Origin: Cryobacterium cryoconiti
GTDB taxonomy: Bacteria > Actinomycetota > Actinomycetes > Actinomycetales > Microbacteriaceae
Reading direction: 5' to 3'
Length of the DNA: 44,421 nucleotides
Assembly: GCF_004403065.1 (NCBI RefSeq)
Contig: NZ_SOHA01000022.1
Span: 1 to 44,421, forward strand
Position 1 is the first letter of the stretch; every line of letters starts with the position of its first letter. Positions 1 through 8,052 of this stretch are shown here, piece by piece. The notes beneath the pieces are model-generated. The model saw only the letters and a list, made by a program, of their open reading frames with translations. It did no database searches and was not told the origin of the DNA. The translations under genes and the position numbers were made by a program.

Positions 1-633
1 CCGTGCGCTCTGCGCGGCGCCCTGCCCCGCTCTCCGCACCGCCGGAACGGGCTGCGCGGGCAGCCACCAGGCCTCGGCGGCCGTGCGCGGGGCGGGCGCG
101 CCGGCATCCGTCGCCAGCACGGGGTTGGCCAGAAAGTCGTCCCGACGGATGCCCGGCAGCACCCGGTAGCGGATGGAACCGGGCTCGCAGACCAGCGCCA
201 GCACCCGCCAGAGCGTGCGCGCGTAGTTCTCCGCGCGCACCGGGCCGTCCCACTCGTAGATGCCACGGTAGACGCCGTTCTGGTCGTTGCCGAGCCACAG
301 CTTCGACACGTAGCCGGGGAAACCGACGAACAGCGGCGTGTTCAGGATGCTCTCGGCCCGGAACAGATCATGGCCGCGTCCCCGCACGTACAGCAGCCGG
401 AACGACACCAGCAGCACGGCCGGCCGGCGCGTGGGCCCGCGGTCGACGACGGTCTCCCGGTACACCACCGCCTCGCTGCCGTCGGTGAAGGGCAGCCGGC
501 GGCCCACGTTCGGCCGGGGCAGGTGCACTCGGCCGCGGGCGAGGAGCGCCGTTGTCGCCGCCACGGAGCGGGTCAGGTTCTTCACGGTCGGCCACGGGTC
601 GGCCGGGGGTTTCGGCAGGCGTTCCGGGTTCAT
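1..633 (-). CDS. Conserved hypothetical protein, C-terminus cut by window edge
   Basis: An open frame of 211 codons runs from an ATG at 633 to the first base of the window without a stop, so the C-terminus is missing. Codon use is strongly GC3-biased, as in its neighbours. The readable part has an N-terminal Pro-rich stretch, then a compact alpha/beta-looking region with segments such as VLLVSFRLLYVRG, FPGYVSKLWLG and GVYRGIYEWDG. These resemble small dimeric ferredoxin-like (YdhR/monooxygenase-type) proteins, but this is only an impression and no catalytic residue can be named. It is divergent from the lipid kinase gene; a 12-bp tandem repeat lies just upstream of its start. Function unknown. 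Confidence 0.7.
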   Translation of the reverse strand, partial: MNPERLPKPPADPWPTVKNLTRSVAATTALLARGRVHLPRPNVGRRLPFTDGSEAVVYRETVVDRGPTRRPAVLLVSFRLLYVRGRGHDLFRAESILNTPLFVGFPGYVSKLWLGNDQNGVYRGIYEWDGPVRAENYARTLWRVLALVCEPGSIRYRVLPGIRRDDFLANPVLATDAGAPAPRTAAEAWWLPAQPVPAVRRAGQGAAQSAR

Positions 634-659
634 GACAGTCTCCAGCCCTGGGGCGAAAT

Positions 660-719
660 GAAACGGCGTGTGAAACGGCGGGTGCAATAGCGTGTGCGAT
701 GGCGTGGGCACTGGCGTCG
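660..719. repeat. Five 12-bp degenerate tandem repeats in a divergent promoter region
   Basis: Units are GAAACGGCGTGT, GAAACGGCGGGT, GCAATAGCGTGT, GCGATGGCGTGG and GCACTGGCGTCG, in register every 12 bp; a sixth, poorer unit may follow at 720. They sit 27 bp upstream of the start of the leftmost gene, between it and the lipid kinase. The rest of 634-870 shows no gene. The array could be a multi-site operator or a slippage product. Confidence 0.6.
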
Positions 720-817
720 GCGACGCGATTGCTGCCAGCATAAGGAGGCGGTCCACGCCTGGGAAGACCCTCCCCCGGCAGCGCCGTGTGACGAATGGAC
801 GCCGGTATGCGTCTAAC

Positions 818-843
818 CAGTGAGACCGATCAGTGAGACCGAT
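818..843. repeat. 13-bp perfect tandem duplication
   Basis: CAGTGAGACCGAT occurs twice head to tail at 818-830 and 831-843. The first copy contains the GTG (820) that would give the longest form of the downstream kinase. The duplication in front of the gene makes the later ATG at 871 the more credible start. Confidence 0.8.
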
Positions 844-870
844 CTGCCCGCTTCCACCCGAACGGAACCC

Positions 871-1938
871 ATGACCAGCACCGACCTGCACGACGACGCC
901 CTGCCCGAGCACGCTCTGAGCGAGGTCGACGAGGCGGGCGACGCACAGGCCGACGAGGCGGGCGACGCACAGGCCGACCACGGGCTCGCCGCTGTCGTGT
1001 ACAACCCCGTGAAGGTGAACCTCGACGATCTCAAGACCGCCGTGGCGGCCGAGCAGGCCGAGGCCGGCTGGCCGGAGACGCTGTGGTTCGAGACGTCGGC
1101 GGAGGATCCCGGTCAGGGTCCGGCGCGCCGCGCGATCGAGGCCGGAGCAACCGTGATCATCGTGGCGGGCGGCGACGGCACCGTGCGCGCCGTGGCGGAG
1201 GCGGTGCACGGCACGGACTGCGCTCTCGCGCTGCTGCCGTCGGGCACCGGCAACCTGCTCGCCCGCAACCTGCAACTGCCCCTCGACGATGCCGCGCTCT
1301 CCATCCGCACCGCCTTCACCGGTCGGGACCGGGCCATCGACGTGTGCCTGATCGACATCGAACGCGCGGACCGGTCGGTCGACCGGCACACCTTCCTGGT
1401 GATGGCCGGACTCGGCCTCGACGCCAAGATGCTCGCGAACACCGACGACGCCCTGAAGGCGAAGGCCGGCTGGCTGGCCTACGTGAAGGCCCTGATCGCG
1501 GTCGGCAAGGATGACAGCGAGCTGCGTTTCCGGTACCGCCTGAACGATCAGCCGGAACGGTCGCTGCGCGCGCACACCATCATGGTCGGCAATTGCGGAT
1601 CATTGCCGGCCAGCATCGAGCTCATTCCCGATGCGGCGCTCGACGACGGCGTCTTCGACGTGGTCGTGCTGAAGCCGGAGGGGTTCGGCGGCTGGGTGCA
1701 GATCCTGACGAAGGTGATCTGGGAGAACGGTGTGCTCAGCCGCACGAAGCTCGGGCGCAAACTGCGCTCCGGCGAGGTCGACGCGCTCAACTACGCCACC
1801 GGAACGAAGCTCATCCTGCGCCTCAGCGGCCCGGAAGAGATCGAACTCGACGGTGACGGGTTCGGCACCGCCGTCGCGCTCAAGACCTGGGTGGATGCCG
1901 CCAGCCTCACCGTGCGGATGCCGCGCGACGCCGCGTAG
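871..1938 (+). CDS. Diacylglycerol kinase / sphingosine kinase-like lipid kinase
   Basis: A 355-residue protein of the DAGK catalytic family, which phosphorylates diacylglycerol or related lipids with ATP at the membrane face. The nucleotide-binding GGDGT motif is at about residues 100-104 and the PSGTGNLLARN motif at 123-133, both diagnostic. The C-terminal beta-rich domain follows and length is normal for the family. The ATG at 871 was chosen; a GTG at 820 in the same frame adds 17 residues but overlaps a 13-bp duplication, and neither has a strong ribosome binding site. The first ~35 residues are acidic and contain an 8-residue tandem duplication, so the true folded domain starts near GLAAVVYNP. 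The substrate cannot be told from sequence. Confidence 0.9.
   Translation: MTSTDLHDDALPEHALSEVDEAGDAQADEAGDAQADHGLAAVVYNPVKVNLDDLKTAVAAEQAEAGWPETLWFETSAEDPGQGPARRAIEAGATVIIVAGGDGTVRAVAEAVHGTDCALALLPSGTGNLLARNLQLPLDDAALSIRTAFTGRDRAIDVCLIDIERADRSVDRHTFLVMAGLGLDAKMLANTDDALKAKAGWLAYVKALIAVGKDDSELRFRYRLNDQPERSLRAHTIMVGNCGSLPASIELIPDAALDDGVFDVVVLKPEGFGGWVQILTKVIWENGVLSRTKLGRKLRSGEVDALNYATGTKLILRLSGPEEIELDGDGFGTAVALKTWVDAASLTVRMPRDAA
928..975 (+). repeat. 24-bp in-frame tandem duplication in kinase N-terminus
   Basis: Two identical 24-bp units (928-951, 952-975) encode DEAGDAQA twice in the acidic, probably disordered N-terminal tail of the lipid kinase. A further GAC begins a third unit. It looks like a recent replication slippage that keeps frame. 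Confidence 0.85.
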
Positions 1939-2055
1939 GCCGCGGCGCGGCATCCGTCGGATGCGCGCGCGCAACCCCTCGACCGGCCGTGCCCGCAGGT
2001 GCACCATGGCTGGGCGACCTCGCCCCGGGGGCGCCCGAACGGACGGAGACAGCCC

Positions 2056-2439
2056 ATGCCCAAAATCGCCAGGGATGACCAGACGAACGTCGCGCACTAC
2101 GCCCGGATGCCCGGTTACGAGGGCCGCCAGATCGAGGCCGACGGATACATCGTGGCCTTCGAGAAGTATGAGACCGGAGTGGACTTCACGCCGCTGTATC
2201 GCGGTCTGCCCGACGACCTGTGCCCGGGCCACCACTGGGGTTACGTGATCAGCGGTCGCCTCACGATGCACCGTCCGGAGGGTGACGAGGTCTACTCGGC
2301 GGGAGACGCGTTCGTGATCACCCCGGGCCACACCCCCGAGGTGGGCGACAACACCGAGTTCGTGGAATTCACCACGACGGATGTCGTCGCGCGCATCACG
2401 GAAGTCGTGCGTCGCAACGTGCAGTCCGACGTGACCTGA
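2056..2439 (+). CDS. Small cupin-domain protein
   Basis: A 127-residue single-domain protein. GHHWGYVISGRLTMH and the later YSAGDAFVITPGHTPEV form the two conserved cupin motifs of a beta-barrel; the histidines of GHHW and GHTPEV are plausible metal ligands. The ATG at 2056 has GGAG about 10 nt upstream; an in-frame ATG at 1999 lacks one. It stands alone between the lipid kinase and the convergent DUF2207 gene. Substrate and reaction unknown; such proteins are often annotated as cupin-domain stress or sugar-binding proteins. Confidence 0.8.
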   Translation: MPKIARDDQTNVAHYARMPGYEGRQIEADGYIVAFEKYETGVDFTPLYRGLPDDLCPGHHWGYVISGRLTMHRPEGDEVYSAGDAFVITPGHTPEVGDNTEFVEFTTTDVVARITEVVRRNVQSDVT

Positions 2440-2499
2440 GGTCGATTTACGACCCCGCAGCGAAGTCCGCCGGCAGCTGGAGGACCCGGCGCCACTCGG

Positions 2500-4422
2500 T
2501 CAGCGGCCGCCGCCGCCCCCTCCGCCGCCTCCGCCACCGGAGAACCCGCCGCCGAAGGATCCGCCGGAGAAGCTGCCACCGCCGATGCCGCCGCCCGAGC
2601 TGTGCGGCAGTGTGGAGGAGGTCGCCACGGCCCCGGCCATGTGACCCAGGGCGTTCCCGAAGCCCCGGGAGCTGAAACCGTTCTGTGACCCGTACCAGGA
2701 CGGCTCGGGCGCGCCCTGCTCGTAGAGGAAGACGAGTTCCTTGGCCCACTCCCGTTCGACACCCCAGAGCACCGCGAACGGGAGCAGTTTCTCGTAGAGC
2801 TTGACCCGCTCCAGGGTGTCCGGTGCGGCGCTGCCGACCGTCGCCTGCCCCGGCACCGCCGCCGGAACCGTGACCCGCAGCGCGCCCTCCGGGCTCTGCA
2901 GCATGCGGAACCGCTCCTCCTCGGCCAGCTCGAGGTACACCTTCATCCCCTTGAGGTAGTCGCGCTGCTCGGCGCCGGCGTCGGTGAGCACGAACTGCGA
3001 GCGGCCGAAGAACTCCGCCACGCCGATGAAGACCCCCATCAGGAGGCAGAACGGGATCACGCCGATCAACGGCCAGGCCCAGTCGATGATCGACACCAGC
3101 ACGACCCCGGCGACTCCGATCCCCGCCACGATGTACATCGCCTTGAGGATCCCCTTGCCGGCCGGGCTGGTGGCCTTGACCCGCCCACCACGGGACGTGA
3201 CCAGGCGCCTGGTGGCAGGTCGGAGGTCGGTCAGTTGGCGGGCGAGAATCTTGTCGACGGTGCCCAGTTCCCGCACGGCGCCGACCGTCAGACCCGAGAA
3301 GAGGGTCGCCAGCAGCTCGCGCTCCTGCGTGTCCACACCGTCGACCGACAGCAGTTGCAGCGTGTACTCGGCGGAACTGTCACTGACCGGATAGTCCAGG
3401 ATGCGCACATTGCCGCGCACCGCGAAGCTCACCAATTGTGCGGCGACGGCCGTCTTCGGCCGACCGACGAGGTCGGCCGCCTCCAACAGGTTGTAGCCCT
3501 CCGGCACGCTGTACTGGGCGATGATGGTGCCCCGTCCCCGAGCGTCCCGCCGGGCGAACAGGCGACGGATGCCCGCGGCCACGGCCCCGAGCACGCACAC
3601 CAGCAGCACGAGGATCTGCAGGACGAGAGCGGGGATGCCCTTATCGCCGTCGCCGCTGTCGCTGCTGCCCCCGGCGGTGGCCGGCACCTGCAGGAAGGTG
3701 CCGGGAGCGAAGCCGATGGCCACGCTCACGTTCTGCCGCGGGCCGAGGCCCTGCACCGTGGAGGTGAACATCGCGCCGAAGTCGGGTGAGGCGGCATCCG
3801 TCACCGGGCACGCCGTGGTGTCACCCTGGCCGCCGGAATAGCAGGCAGTGTCGCCGGTGAGGAACTCGGTGACGCTCGGGTCGACGTGCACGCGCGCGGT
3901 GACCGAGCCGAACGGCTGGTCGAAGCCGGTGCCGTTGGTGTCCCAGTAGAACTCGTCGTTCTGGGTGTCGGCGAAGGCGCGCACCACGTTCTGCTGCGTG
4001 TATTCGATGACGTAGGTCTGCGTGCCGCGCACGAAATCGTCGGTGCCGAGGGGCAGCTCGAGACTGTCACCCTGGTCGATGACCTCGAAGGAGACGGGTG
4101 CGCCGGCGGCGTCGGTGACCGATTGAACGGTCGTGTTCAGCGGCACCCCGTCGTAGTCGTTCGGGATCACGCGCACGATGCCGCGGTTCTGGTCGAAGTC
4201 CGGGAACTCGGCCACGAACGTTTCCACGGTGCGCAGGGTGGAGTGCCCGGCGTCGTCGCGGGAGAGGTAGTAGTCGGCCTCGAACGAGGTGAACGTGAAG
4301 TCGCCGGTGCCGGCGTTCGCGACCAGCGGCATCCCGAGCGCCAGCAGCGCTGTCACAGCAAGCCCCGCCATGACCTGGGCGAGTCGCCGCAACGGTTGTC
4401 TGGTCGATGCGTTCCCCTGCAT
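2500..4422 (-). CDS. DUF2207 family secreted/membrane protein with Gly-rich tail
   Basis: A 640-residue protein. An N-terminal signal peptide (basic residues, then AGLAVTALLALGMPLVANA) is followed by the extracellular DUF2207 beta-rich domain (TFTSFEADYYLSRDDAG, then IVRVIPNDYDG), a transmembrane helix near LVLQILVLLVCVLGAV, a cytoplasmic region, two further helices (YIVAGIGVAGVVLVSII and PLIGVIPFCLLMGVFIGV) and a Gly/Ser-rich C-terminal tail ending in a run of glycines. This order is standard for DUF2207. The ATG at 4422 is preceded by GGGGAG at good spacing; upstream in-frame codons would place basic sequence before the signal peptide and overlap a terminator. Molecular role unknown; probably cell-envelope related. 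Confidence 0.9.
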   Translation of the reverse strand: MQGNASTRQPLRRLAQVMAGLAVTALLALGMPLVANAGTGDFTFTSFEADYYLSRDDAGHSTLRTVETFVAEFPDFDQNRGIVRVIPNDYDGVPLNTTVQSVTDAAGAPVSFEVIDQGDSLELPLGTDDFVRGTQTYVIEYTQQNVVRAFADTQNDEFYWDTNGTGFDQPFGSVTARVHVDPSVTEFLTGDTACYSGGQGDTTACPVTDAASPDFGAMFTSTVQGLGPRQNVSVAIGFAPGTFLQVPATAGGSSDSGDGDKGIPALVLQILVLLVCVLGAVAAGIRRLFARRDARGRGTIIAQYSVPEGYNLLEAADLVGRPKTAVAAQLVSFAVRGNVRILDYPVSDSSAEYTLQLLSVDGVDTQERELLATLFSGLTVGAVRELGTVDKILARQLTDLRPATRRLVTSRGGRVKATSPAGKGILKAMYIVAGIGVAGVVLVSIIDWAWPLIGVIPFCLLMGVFIGVAEFFGRSQFVLTDAGAEQRDYLKGMKVYLELAEEERFRMLQSPEGALRVTVPAAVPGQATVGSAAPDTLERVKLYEKLLPFAVLWGVEREWAKELVFLYEQGAPEPSWYGSQNGFSSRGFGNALGHMAGAVATSSTLPHSSGGGIGGGSFSGGSFGGGFSGGGGGGGGGGGR

Positions 4423-4519
4423 GCTGCCGCTCCCCTGGTGTGCCGGCTGTCCCCACAACATCCGCTCCTCGAAGGCTAGTGCAGCCCGGCGTCGGGGCGC
4501 GCCCGCCGCCCGCGAAGCG

Positions 4520-4550
4520 CCGACGAACCGACGAACCGACGAACCGACGA
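4520..4550. repeat. 8-bp tandem repeat CCGACGAA, four copies
   Basis: CCGACGAA is repeated from 4520, the last copy losing its final base. It directly abuts the long hairpin at 4550. It is too short and too tightly packed to be CRISPR and is probably simple slippage. Confidence 0.75.
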
Positions 4551-4588
4551 CTTTGAGGGGTGCGACTGGGCGTCGCACCCCTCAAAGT
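4550..4588 (-). terminator. Long perfect hairpin downstream of the transglycosylase-like gene
   Basis: Arms ACTTTGAGGGGTGCGAC (4550-4566) and GTCGCACCCCTCAAAGT (4572-4588) are perfectly complementary over 17 bp with a 5-nt loop; a G-T and a C-G pair extend the stem. It lies 36 bp after the stop of the minus-strand gene ending at 4624. There is no U-tract, as is usual in actinobacteria. It may equally be one of the intergenic palindromes described elsewhere. Confidence 0.65.
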
Positions 4589-4623
4589 TGTCGTGTCACC
4601 GGGCGGGATCCCGGCTCAGGGAA

Positions 4624-5520
4624 TCAGTACCAGTTGTTGGCCTGTGAGTGCGACCAGGCGGCGCAGGGAGTGCCGTAGGACGAGGCCTTGATGTAGCCGA
4701 GGCCCCAGGCGATCTGCGTGGTGGCGTTGGTGGCCCAGTCGCTGCCGGCCGTGGCCATCTTGTTGCCGGGCAACGCCTGCGGGATGCCGGTGGCGCCGCC
4801 GTTGGAATTGACCGCGTCGAACTTCCACTCGGATTCCTTCTGCCACAGCTGGTTCAGGCAGGAGAACTGGTCGGCACCCCAGCCGTACTGGGAGGAAGCC
4901 ATGGCCTGAGCCGTGGCGCGCGCGCCGGCGGGCGTGTTGCCGGCGGCCAGGGTCTGGGCACGGGCGGCTTCGGCGGCAGCGGATGCCGCTGCGGCGGCCT
5001 CGGCGGCCACCCGGTCGGCTTCGGCGGCGGCGGCGCTGACCGCGGCGGTCTCGGCCTTGGTCTGCGCCGTCAGCGCGGCGATCTCGTCGAGGGGCAGAAC
5101 CTCGTAGCCGGCCAGCGAGCTGGCCGCCTTGGTCAGGCCGGAGGCATCCACTTTGTTCTGGCTGGCGGCGAGAACCTGGTTGGCCTCGTCCAGTGTGACG
5201 GACGCCGAGTTGTCGGCGTGCGCCTTGGCGACCGCGCTGTAGGCGCCGAGCTGTTCCCGGTGCAGACCGGTGCTGTCGGCGAGCTCGGCCGTGGCCGAGA
5301 CGCGGGCCTGGGTGGCCGCTGCAGCCTGGCCCGCGAAGCCGGCGCCGACCGCGAGGCCGGAGACGGCCAGCACGCTGCCGGCGATGAGCGCGATGCGGCG
5401 CGGGCCCTTGATCGTGCTGGTGCCGTGCTTGCTGGTGGTGCTGTTCCTGCTGGGTGTGCCGTTGCTTCGCTTGTTCTGGGCAGCGAAGCGGACGCGGAGT
5501 TCTTCGGGTGACTCGGGCAT
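4624..5520 (-). CDS. Secreted transglycosylase-like (SLT-type) protein
   Basis: A 298-residue protein with a basic N-terminal cytoplasmic stretch, a hydrophobic helix (IALIAGSVLAVSGLAVGAG) followed by AAAA, an Ala/Glu-rich coiled-coil-like linker (about 90-200), and a C-terminal compact domain with SQYGWGADQFSCLNQLW, KESEW and NSNGGATGIPQALPG. That C-terminal block matches the small actinobacterial transglycosylase-like domain; the Glu in KESEW is the candidate catalytic acid, inferred from the family. It probably acts on peptidoglycan outside the cell. ATG 5520 was chosen because MPESPEEL starts the usual cytosolic leader; the nearest SD-like GGAAG is rather far upstream. Confidence 0.85.
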   Translation of the reverse strand: MPESPEELRVRFAAQNKRSNGTPSRNSTTSKHGTSTIKGPRRIALIAGSVLAVSGLAVGAGFAGQAAAATQARVSATAELADSTGLHREQLGAYSAVAKAHADNSASVTLDEANQVLAASQNKVDASGLTKAASSLAGYEVLPLDEIAALTAQTKAETAAVSAAAAEADRVAAEAAAAASAAAEAARAQTLAAGNTPAGARATAQAMASSQYGWGADQFSCLNQLWQKESEWKFDAVNSNGGATGIPQALPGNKMATAGSDWATNATTQIAWGLGYIKASSYGTPCAAWSHSQANNWY

Positions 5521-5800
5521 ATAAGACGGTGACTTCCGTGTTACGCAAGCCCGCGCGCGTGAGCGCACCGGCTCACTGAGCATCGGATCTGCGCTCTCGG
5601 AGGGCGGCGCAGACGAAACGACAACCATGCCCCACGTTTCTGGACAAACCCTCATTTTTACCTGAGAGAGTCATGGGCAGCAGGGGATTGACACCGCTTT
5701 CGACAGGTCTTCATCGGTGTGGACCCGTGCTCGGTGAACAGGAATATCAGGTCGGTGCTCACCCGACCGATCGGCGGCCCACCCAGTGCTCGGACCGGTG
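5521..5800. other. Intergenic region upstream of the transglycosylase-like gene
   Basis: This is 280 bp without a credible gene, between two minus-strand genes. It holds the leader of the gene starting at 5520. I looked for a ydaO/c-di-AMP-type riboswitch, often placed before actinobacterial wall hydrolases, and saw no convincing core. No promoter could be called with confidence. Confidence 0.5.
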
Positions 5801-6283
5801 TCAGGGATCGCGCCTGGTGGACCCGGTGGCCAGCGGAGTCGGCGCCAGGCGCCAGGGATTCGCCGGGTCGATCCAGAACAGGTAGACCAGCGTCGCCGCC
5901 AGCAGCAGGTTCGTCACGGTGTACAGACCCAGCGGGGTGATTCCCACCAGAAAGGCGGCACCAACGAGCAGGCCGGTCAGCCGGGCTGTTCCCCGGCTGA
6001 GGATGAGCGCGGCGATGGTCAGTTCGAACACGACCATGAAGACGCCGAACGCCTGCGGCAGGGGCGACACCACCGCGAGCATGAGCTCGCGGTACCAGAG
6101 GAACGGCACCTCCTCGGCCATCGCCACGAACAGCCCGGGGGCCACGGTGAGCACCAGCCCGTTCACGACCACAGCCATGAGCGCAAAGAAGATTCCGATC
6201 GCGATGCGCCCCACGTTGGGGCGCCACAGGGCCAAACCGGCAAGGGCCGCGTACACCGCCAGGGCCACAACAACTCGTTCCAC
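5801..6283 (-). CDS. Small integral membrane protein, function unknown
   Basis: A 160-residue hydrophobic protein with about five transmembrane segments (VVVALAVYAALAGLALW, IAIGIFFALMAVVVNGLVL, a helix near LAVVSPLPQAFGVFMVVFEL, LTGLLVGAAFLVGITPLG and NLLLAATLVYLFWI) and a short polar C-terminus. It starts with GTG at 6283, with GGGGAG eight bases upstream deciding the start. No catalytic motif is visible and I do not recognise the family beyond DoxX-like size and topology. Confidence 0.75.
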   Translation of the reverse strand: MERVVVALAVYAALAGLALWRPNVGRIAIGIFFALMAVVVNGLVLTVAPGLFVAMAEEVPFLWYRELMLAVVSPLPQAFGVFMVVFELTIAALILSRGTARLTGLLVGAAFLVGITPLGLYTVTNLLLAATLVYLFWIDPANPWRLAPTPLATGSTRRDP

Positions 6284-6417
6284 TTCGCCATCTCCCCGAG
6301 ATTCTGGTGCGCGAGTGTTTGCCCTGACAGTGTGTGCGCGGGTCGCCGAGTCGTCAATGCTGCAGGTCGGGCGGCGCTCGCCCTACGCGATCCCCAGCTG
6401 CACCAGCAACCGGGGAA

Positions 6418-6465
6418 AGTCCGTGACGAGGGAAGTCCGCGACGAGGGCATTCCGCTACGAGGGC
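6418..6465. repeat. 16-bp degenerate tandem repeat, three units
   Basis: Units AGTCCGTGACGAGGGA, AGTCCGCGACGAGGGC and ATTCCGCTACGAGGGC follow each other in register, with a fourth, longer variant after 6466. They lie in the 377-bp gap between the small membrane protein and the DUF3253 gene, which otherwise contains only the large inverted repeat at 6542. Confidence 0.7.
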
Positions 6466-6541
6466 ATTGACGAGCCACGAGGGAGCTCACCCATAGCGGC
6501 GGCGACCAGGTCAGCTGGCGCCGATAAAGCCCGCCCTTCTC

Positions 6542-6634
6542 GCATAACTCCTGCAAATTGGGTGAGTCTCTGCGCCCGTGCCGCGTGATTGCGCGGGTGA
6601 GAAACTGGACCGGCAGAATTTGCAGGAGTTATGC
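6542..6634. repeat. Intergenic inverted repeat, 18-bp perfect arms, 57-bp centre
   Basis: GCATAACTCCTGCAAATT (6542-6559) and AATTTGCAGGAGTTATGC (6617-6634) are exact reverse complements. The arms are unusually AT-rich for this genome. The centre is too long for a classical terminator hairpin. It sits 27 bp after the end of the DUF3253 gene. Confidence 0.85.
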
Positions 6635-6660
6635 TCACGTCGCTCGGGTCACCGGACCGG

Positions 6661-7083
6661 CTACCGCACCCGCCGCAACCGGATCGGGCCCTTCGCCGTC
6701 GACGGATCCACCACGGCGCCACCCTGGGTGATCTGCAGTTCGCCGCGGGCGACCATGCGGCGTGCGGCGCGGCGGGCCGGCTCCATCAGGTCGCTCCACG
6801 CCTCGCCGCCGACCGCTTTTGCCGCTTCGGACGGGCAGATCGTGGCATCCGTCGCGCGCGCACTGAGCAGTGCGGCGATGCTCGCTTCGAGCCGGAGGTC
6901 GGTCGCGGTGACTCCGTGTGCCCGGCACGCGGTGGAGCAGTACTTCACCGAATCCCAGTTGTTCGCCCACTTCGCGCGCCACTCGATGCGCCGCCCGCAC
7001 GAGGCGCAGGTCTTGTCCGCCCGGTCGCGAGACGGGTCGGATTCAGCGGGTGTGCGTTGACGATGGGCCATGCCTTCAATCAT
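6661..7083 (-). CDS. DUF2256/DUF3253 zinc-binding protein
   Basis: A 140-residue protein with two recognisable parts. The N-terminal DUF2256 zinc motif CASCGRRIEWR...KYCSTACR supplies four cysteines (about residues 26-54). The C-terminal DUF3253 region contains ICPSEAAKAVGG, WSDLMEPARRAARRMV and a basic end, a winged-helix-like arrangement. Both are known as uncharacterised domains and often occur together. The start at 7083 gives MIEGMAHRQ; an in-frame ATG at 7071 is also possible and neither has a well-placed SD, so translation may be leaderless. A nucleic-acid-binding role is inference only. Confidence 0.8.
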   Translation of the reverse strand: MIEGMAHRQRTPAESDPSRDRADKTCASCGRRIEWRAKWANNWDSVKYCSTACRAHGVTATDLRLEASIAALLSARATDATICPSEAAKAVGGEAWSDLMEPARRAARRMVARGELQITQGGAVVDPSTAKGPIRLRRVR

Positions 7084-7169
7084 GGCGTGACGAATCCGTT
7101 CCGCATCCGTCTTATCAGTGACGGATGTCCCAGCTCCCGCCACCGCCCCGGCCGCCCGAATCTGCGATT

Positions 7170-7178
7170 TGCTAGGAT
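7170..7178 (+). promoter_or_regulatory. Extended -10 promoter for the alpha/beta hydrolase pair
   Basis: TGC followed by TAGGAT forms an extended -10 element about 28 bp upstream of the GTG start at 7207, leaving a ~22-nt leader that contains GAAGGAAA. No good -35 box is seen, which fits an extended -10 promoter. Confidence 0.5.
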
Positions 7179-7206
7179 TCCCGCACCTGAACCCGAAGGA
7201 AACCAC

Positions 7207-8052
7207 GTGACGACCACCGACCGTGCGAGTGCCGAACGCCGGCGCGTGACCGCCGACAACACCCGGGTGCGCCACGTCGAGCTGGACGGGCATCAGTTCA
7301 CCGTGCACTCCCTCTCCAGCACCTCGCGTGCGCCGGAGCTGCCGACGTATCTGATGGTGCACGGCATCGGGGCGTCGTACCGGTATTTCCGCCGGATGCA
7401 GCAGGGCCTGGCCGTCACCGGGCACACCCTGTCGCTCGACCTGCCCGGATTCGGCGGCACCCGTCGGCCCGAACGGCCGCTCGCGGTCGAAGAGTACGGC
7501 ACCCTGATCGGCCGGCTTCTGGATCACCTCGAGGTGCCCCGCGTGGTCGTGATCGGCCATTCGATGGGTGCCCAGTTCGTCACGGAGCTGGCCCGGCAGC
7601 GACCGGATGCCGTCTCCCACCTGGTTCTGATCGGCCCCGTCACCGATCCCCGCCGCGCCACGGCCGTGCAGCAGGCGATGGGTCTGACCCGTGATGTGGT
7701 GAAGGAGTCCCCGTCGGGCAACCTGATCGTCTTCCAGGACTACCTCGAGTGCGGCCCGCGCTGGTTCTCCACCGAGCTCGCGCTCATGCTCGACTACCGC
7801 ACTGACCTGGCCCTCCGCGAGGTGCGCTCCCCCACCCTCGTGATCCGCGGCGTCGACGACCCTGTGTCGGGCAGCGACTGGTGCGCGCGCCTGGCCGCCG
7901 CCGCGCCCGACGGACACCTCCTCGAGGTGGCGGGGCATCGCCATCTGGTGCACCACAGCGCCGCCGCGCAGACTGCCGCCCAGATCGAGGGGCACGCTCG
8001 GCGGCATCCGTCGATCGCGCGCCCGGAACAAATCGCGCTGCCGGAACGATGA
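7207..8052 (+). CDS. Alpha/beta-fold hydrolase
   Basis: A 281-residue serine hydrolase. VHGIGASYRYF gives the oxyanion region (about 51-61), GHSMG at 117-121 carries the nucleophile Ser119, the acid is likely in GVDDPVS, and the catalytic His in GHRHLVH near the C-terminus. Start GTG 7207 is chosen because GAAGGAAA lies 8 nt upstream; the frame extends much further upstream without a start of comparable quality. The stop overlaps the ATG of the next hydrolase by 4 nt, so the two are co-translated. Substrate unknown. Confidence 0.88.
   Translation: MTTTDRASAERRRVTADNTRVRHVELDGHQFTVHSLSSTSRAPELPTYLMVHGIGASYRYFRRMQQGLAVTGHTLSLDLPGFGGTRRPERPLAVEEYGTLIGRLLDHLEVPRVVVIGHSMGAQFVTELARQRPDAVSHLVLIGPVTDPRRATAVQQAMGLTRDVVKESPSGNLIVFQDYLECGPRWFSTELALMLDYRTDLALREVRSPTLVIRGVDDPVSGSDWCARLAAAAPDGHLLEVAGHRHLVHHSAAAQTAAQIEGHARRHPSIARPEQIALPER

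Noticed and set aside
2440..2454. GGTCG/CGACC short hairpin after the cupin gene
   Set aside because: Only 5-bp arms without a T-tract; too weak to call as a terminator.
4520..4588. Possible CRISPR-like repeats
   Set aside because: 8-bp units with no spacers, followed by a simple hairpin; no cas genes.
5521..5680. Possible ydaO/c-di-AMP riboswitch before the transglycosylase-like gene
   Set aside because: Context suggested it, but no conserved core could be recognised.
6661..8031. Long minus-strand frame extending the DUF3253 gene to 456 codons
   Set aside because: The added N-terminus is antisense to a clear alpha/beta hydrolase; only the DUF2256/DUF3253 part is real.
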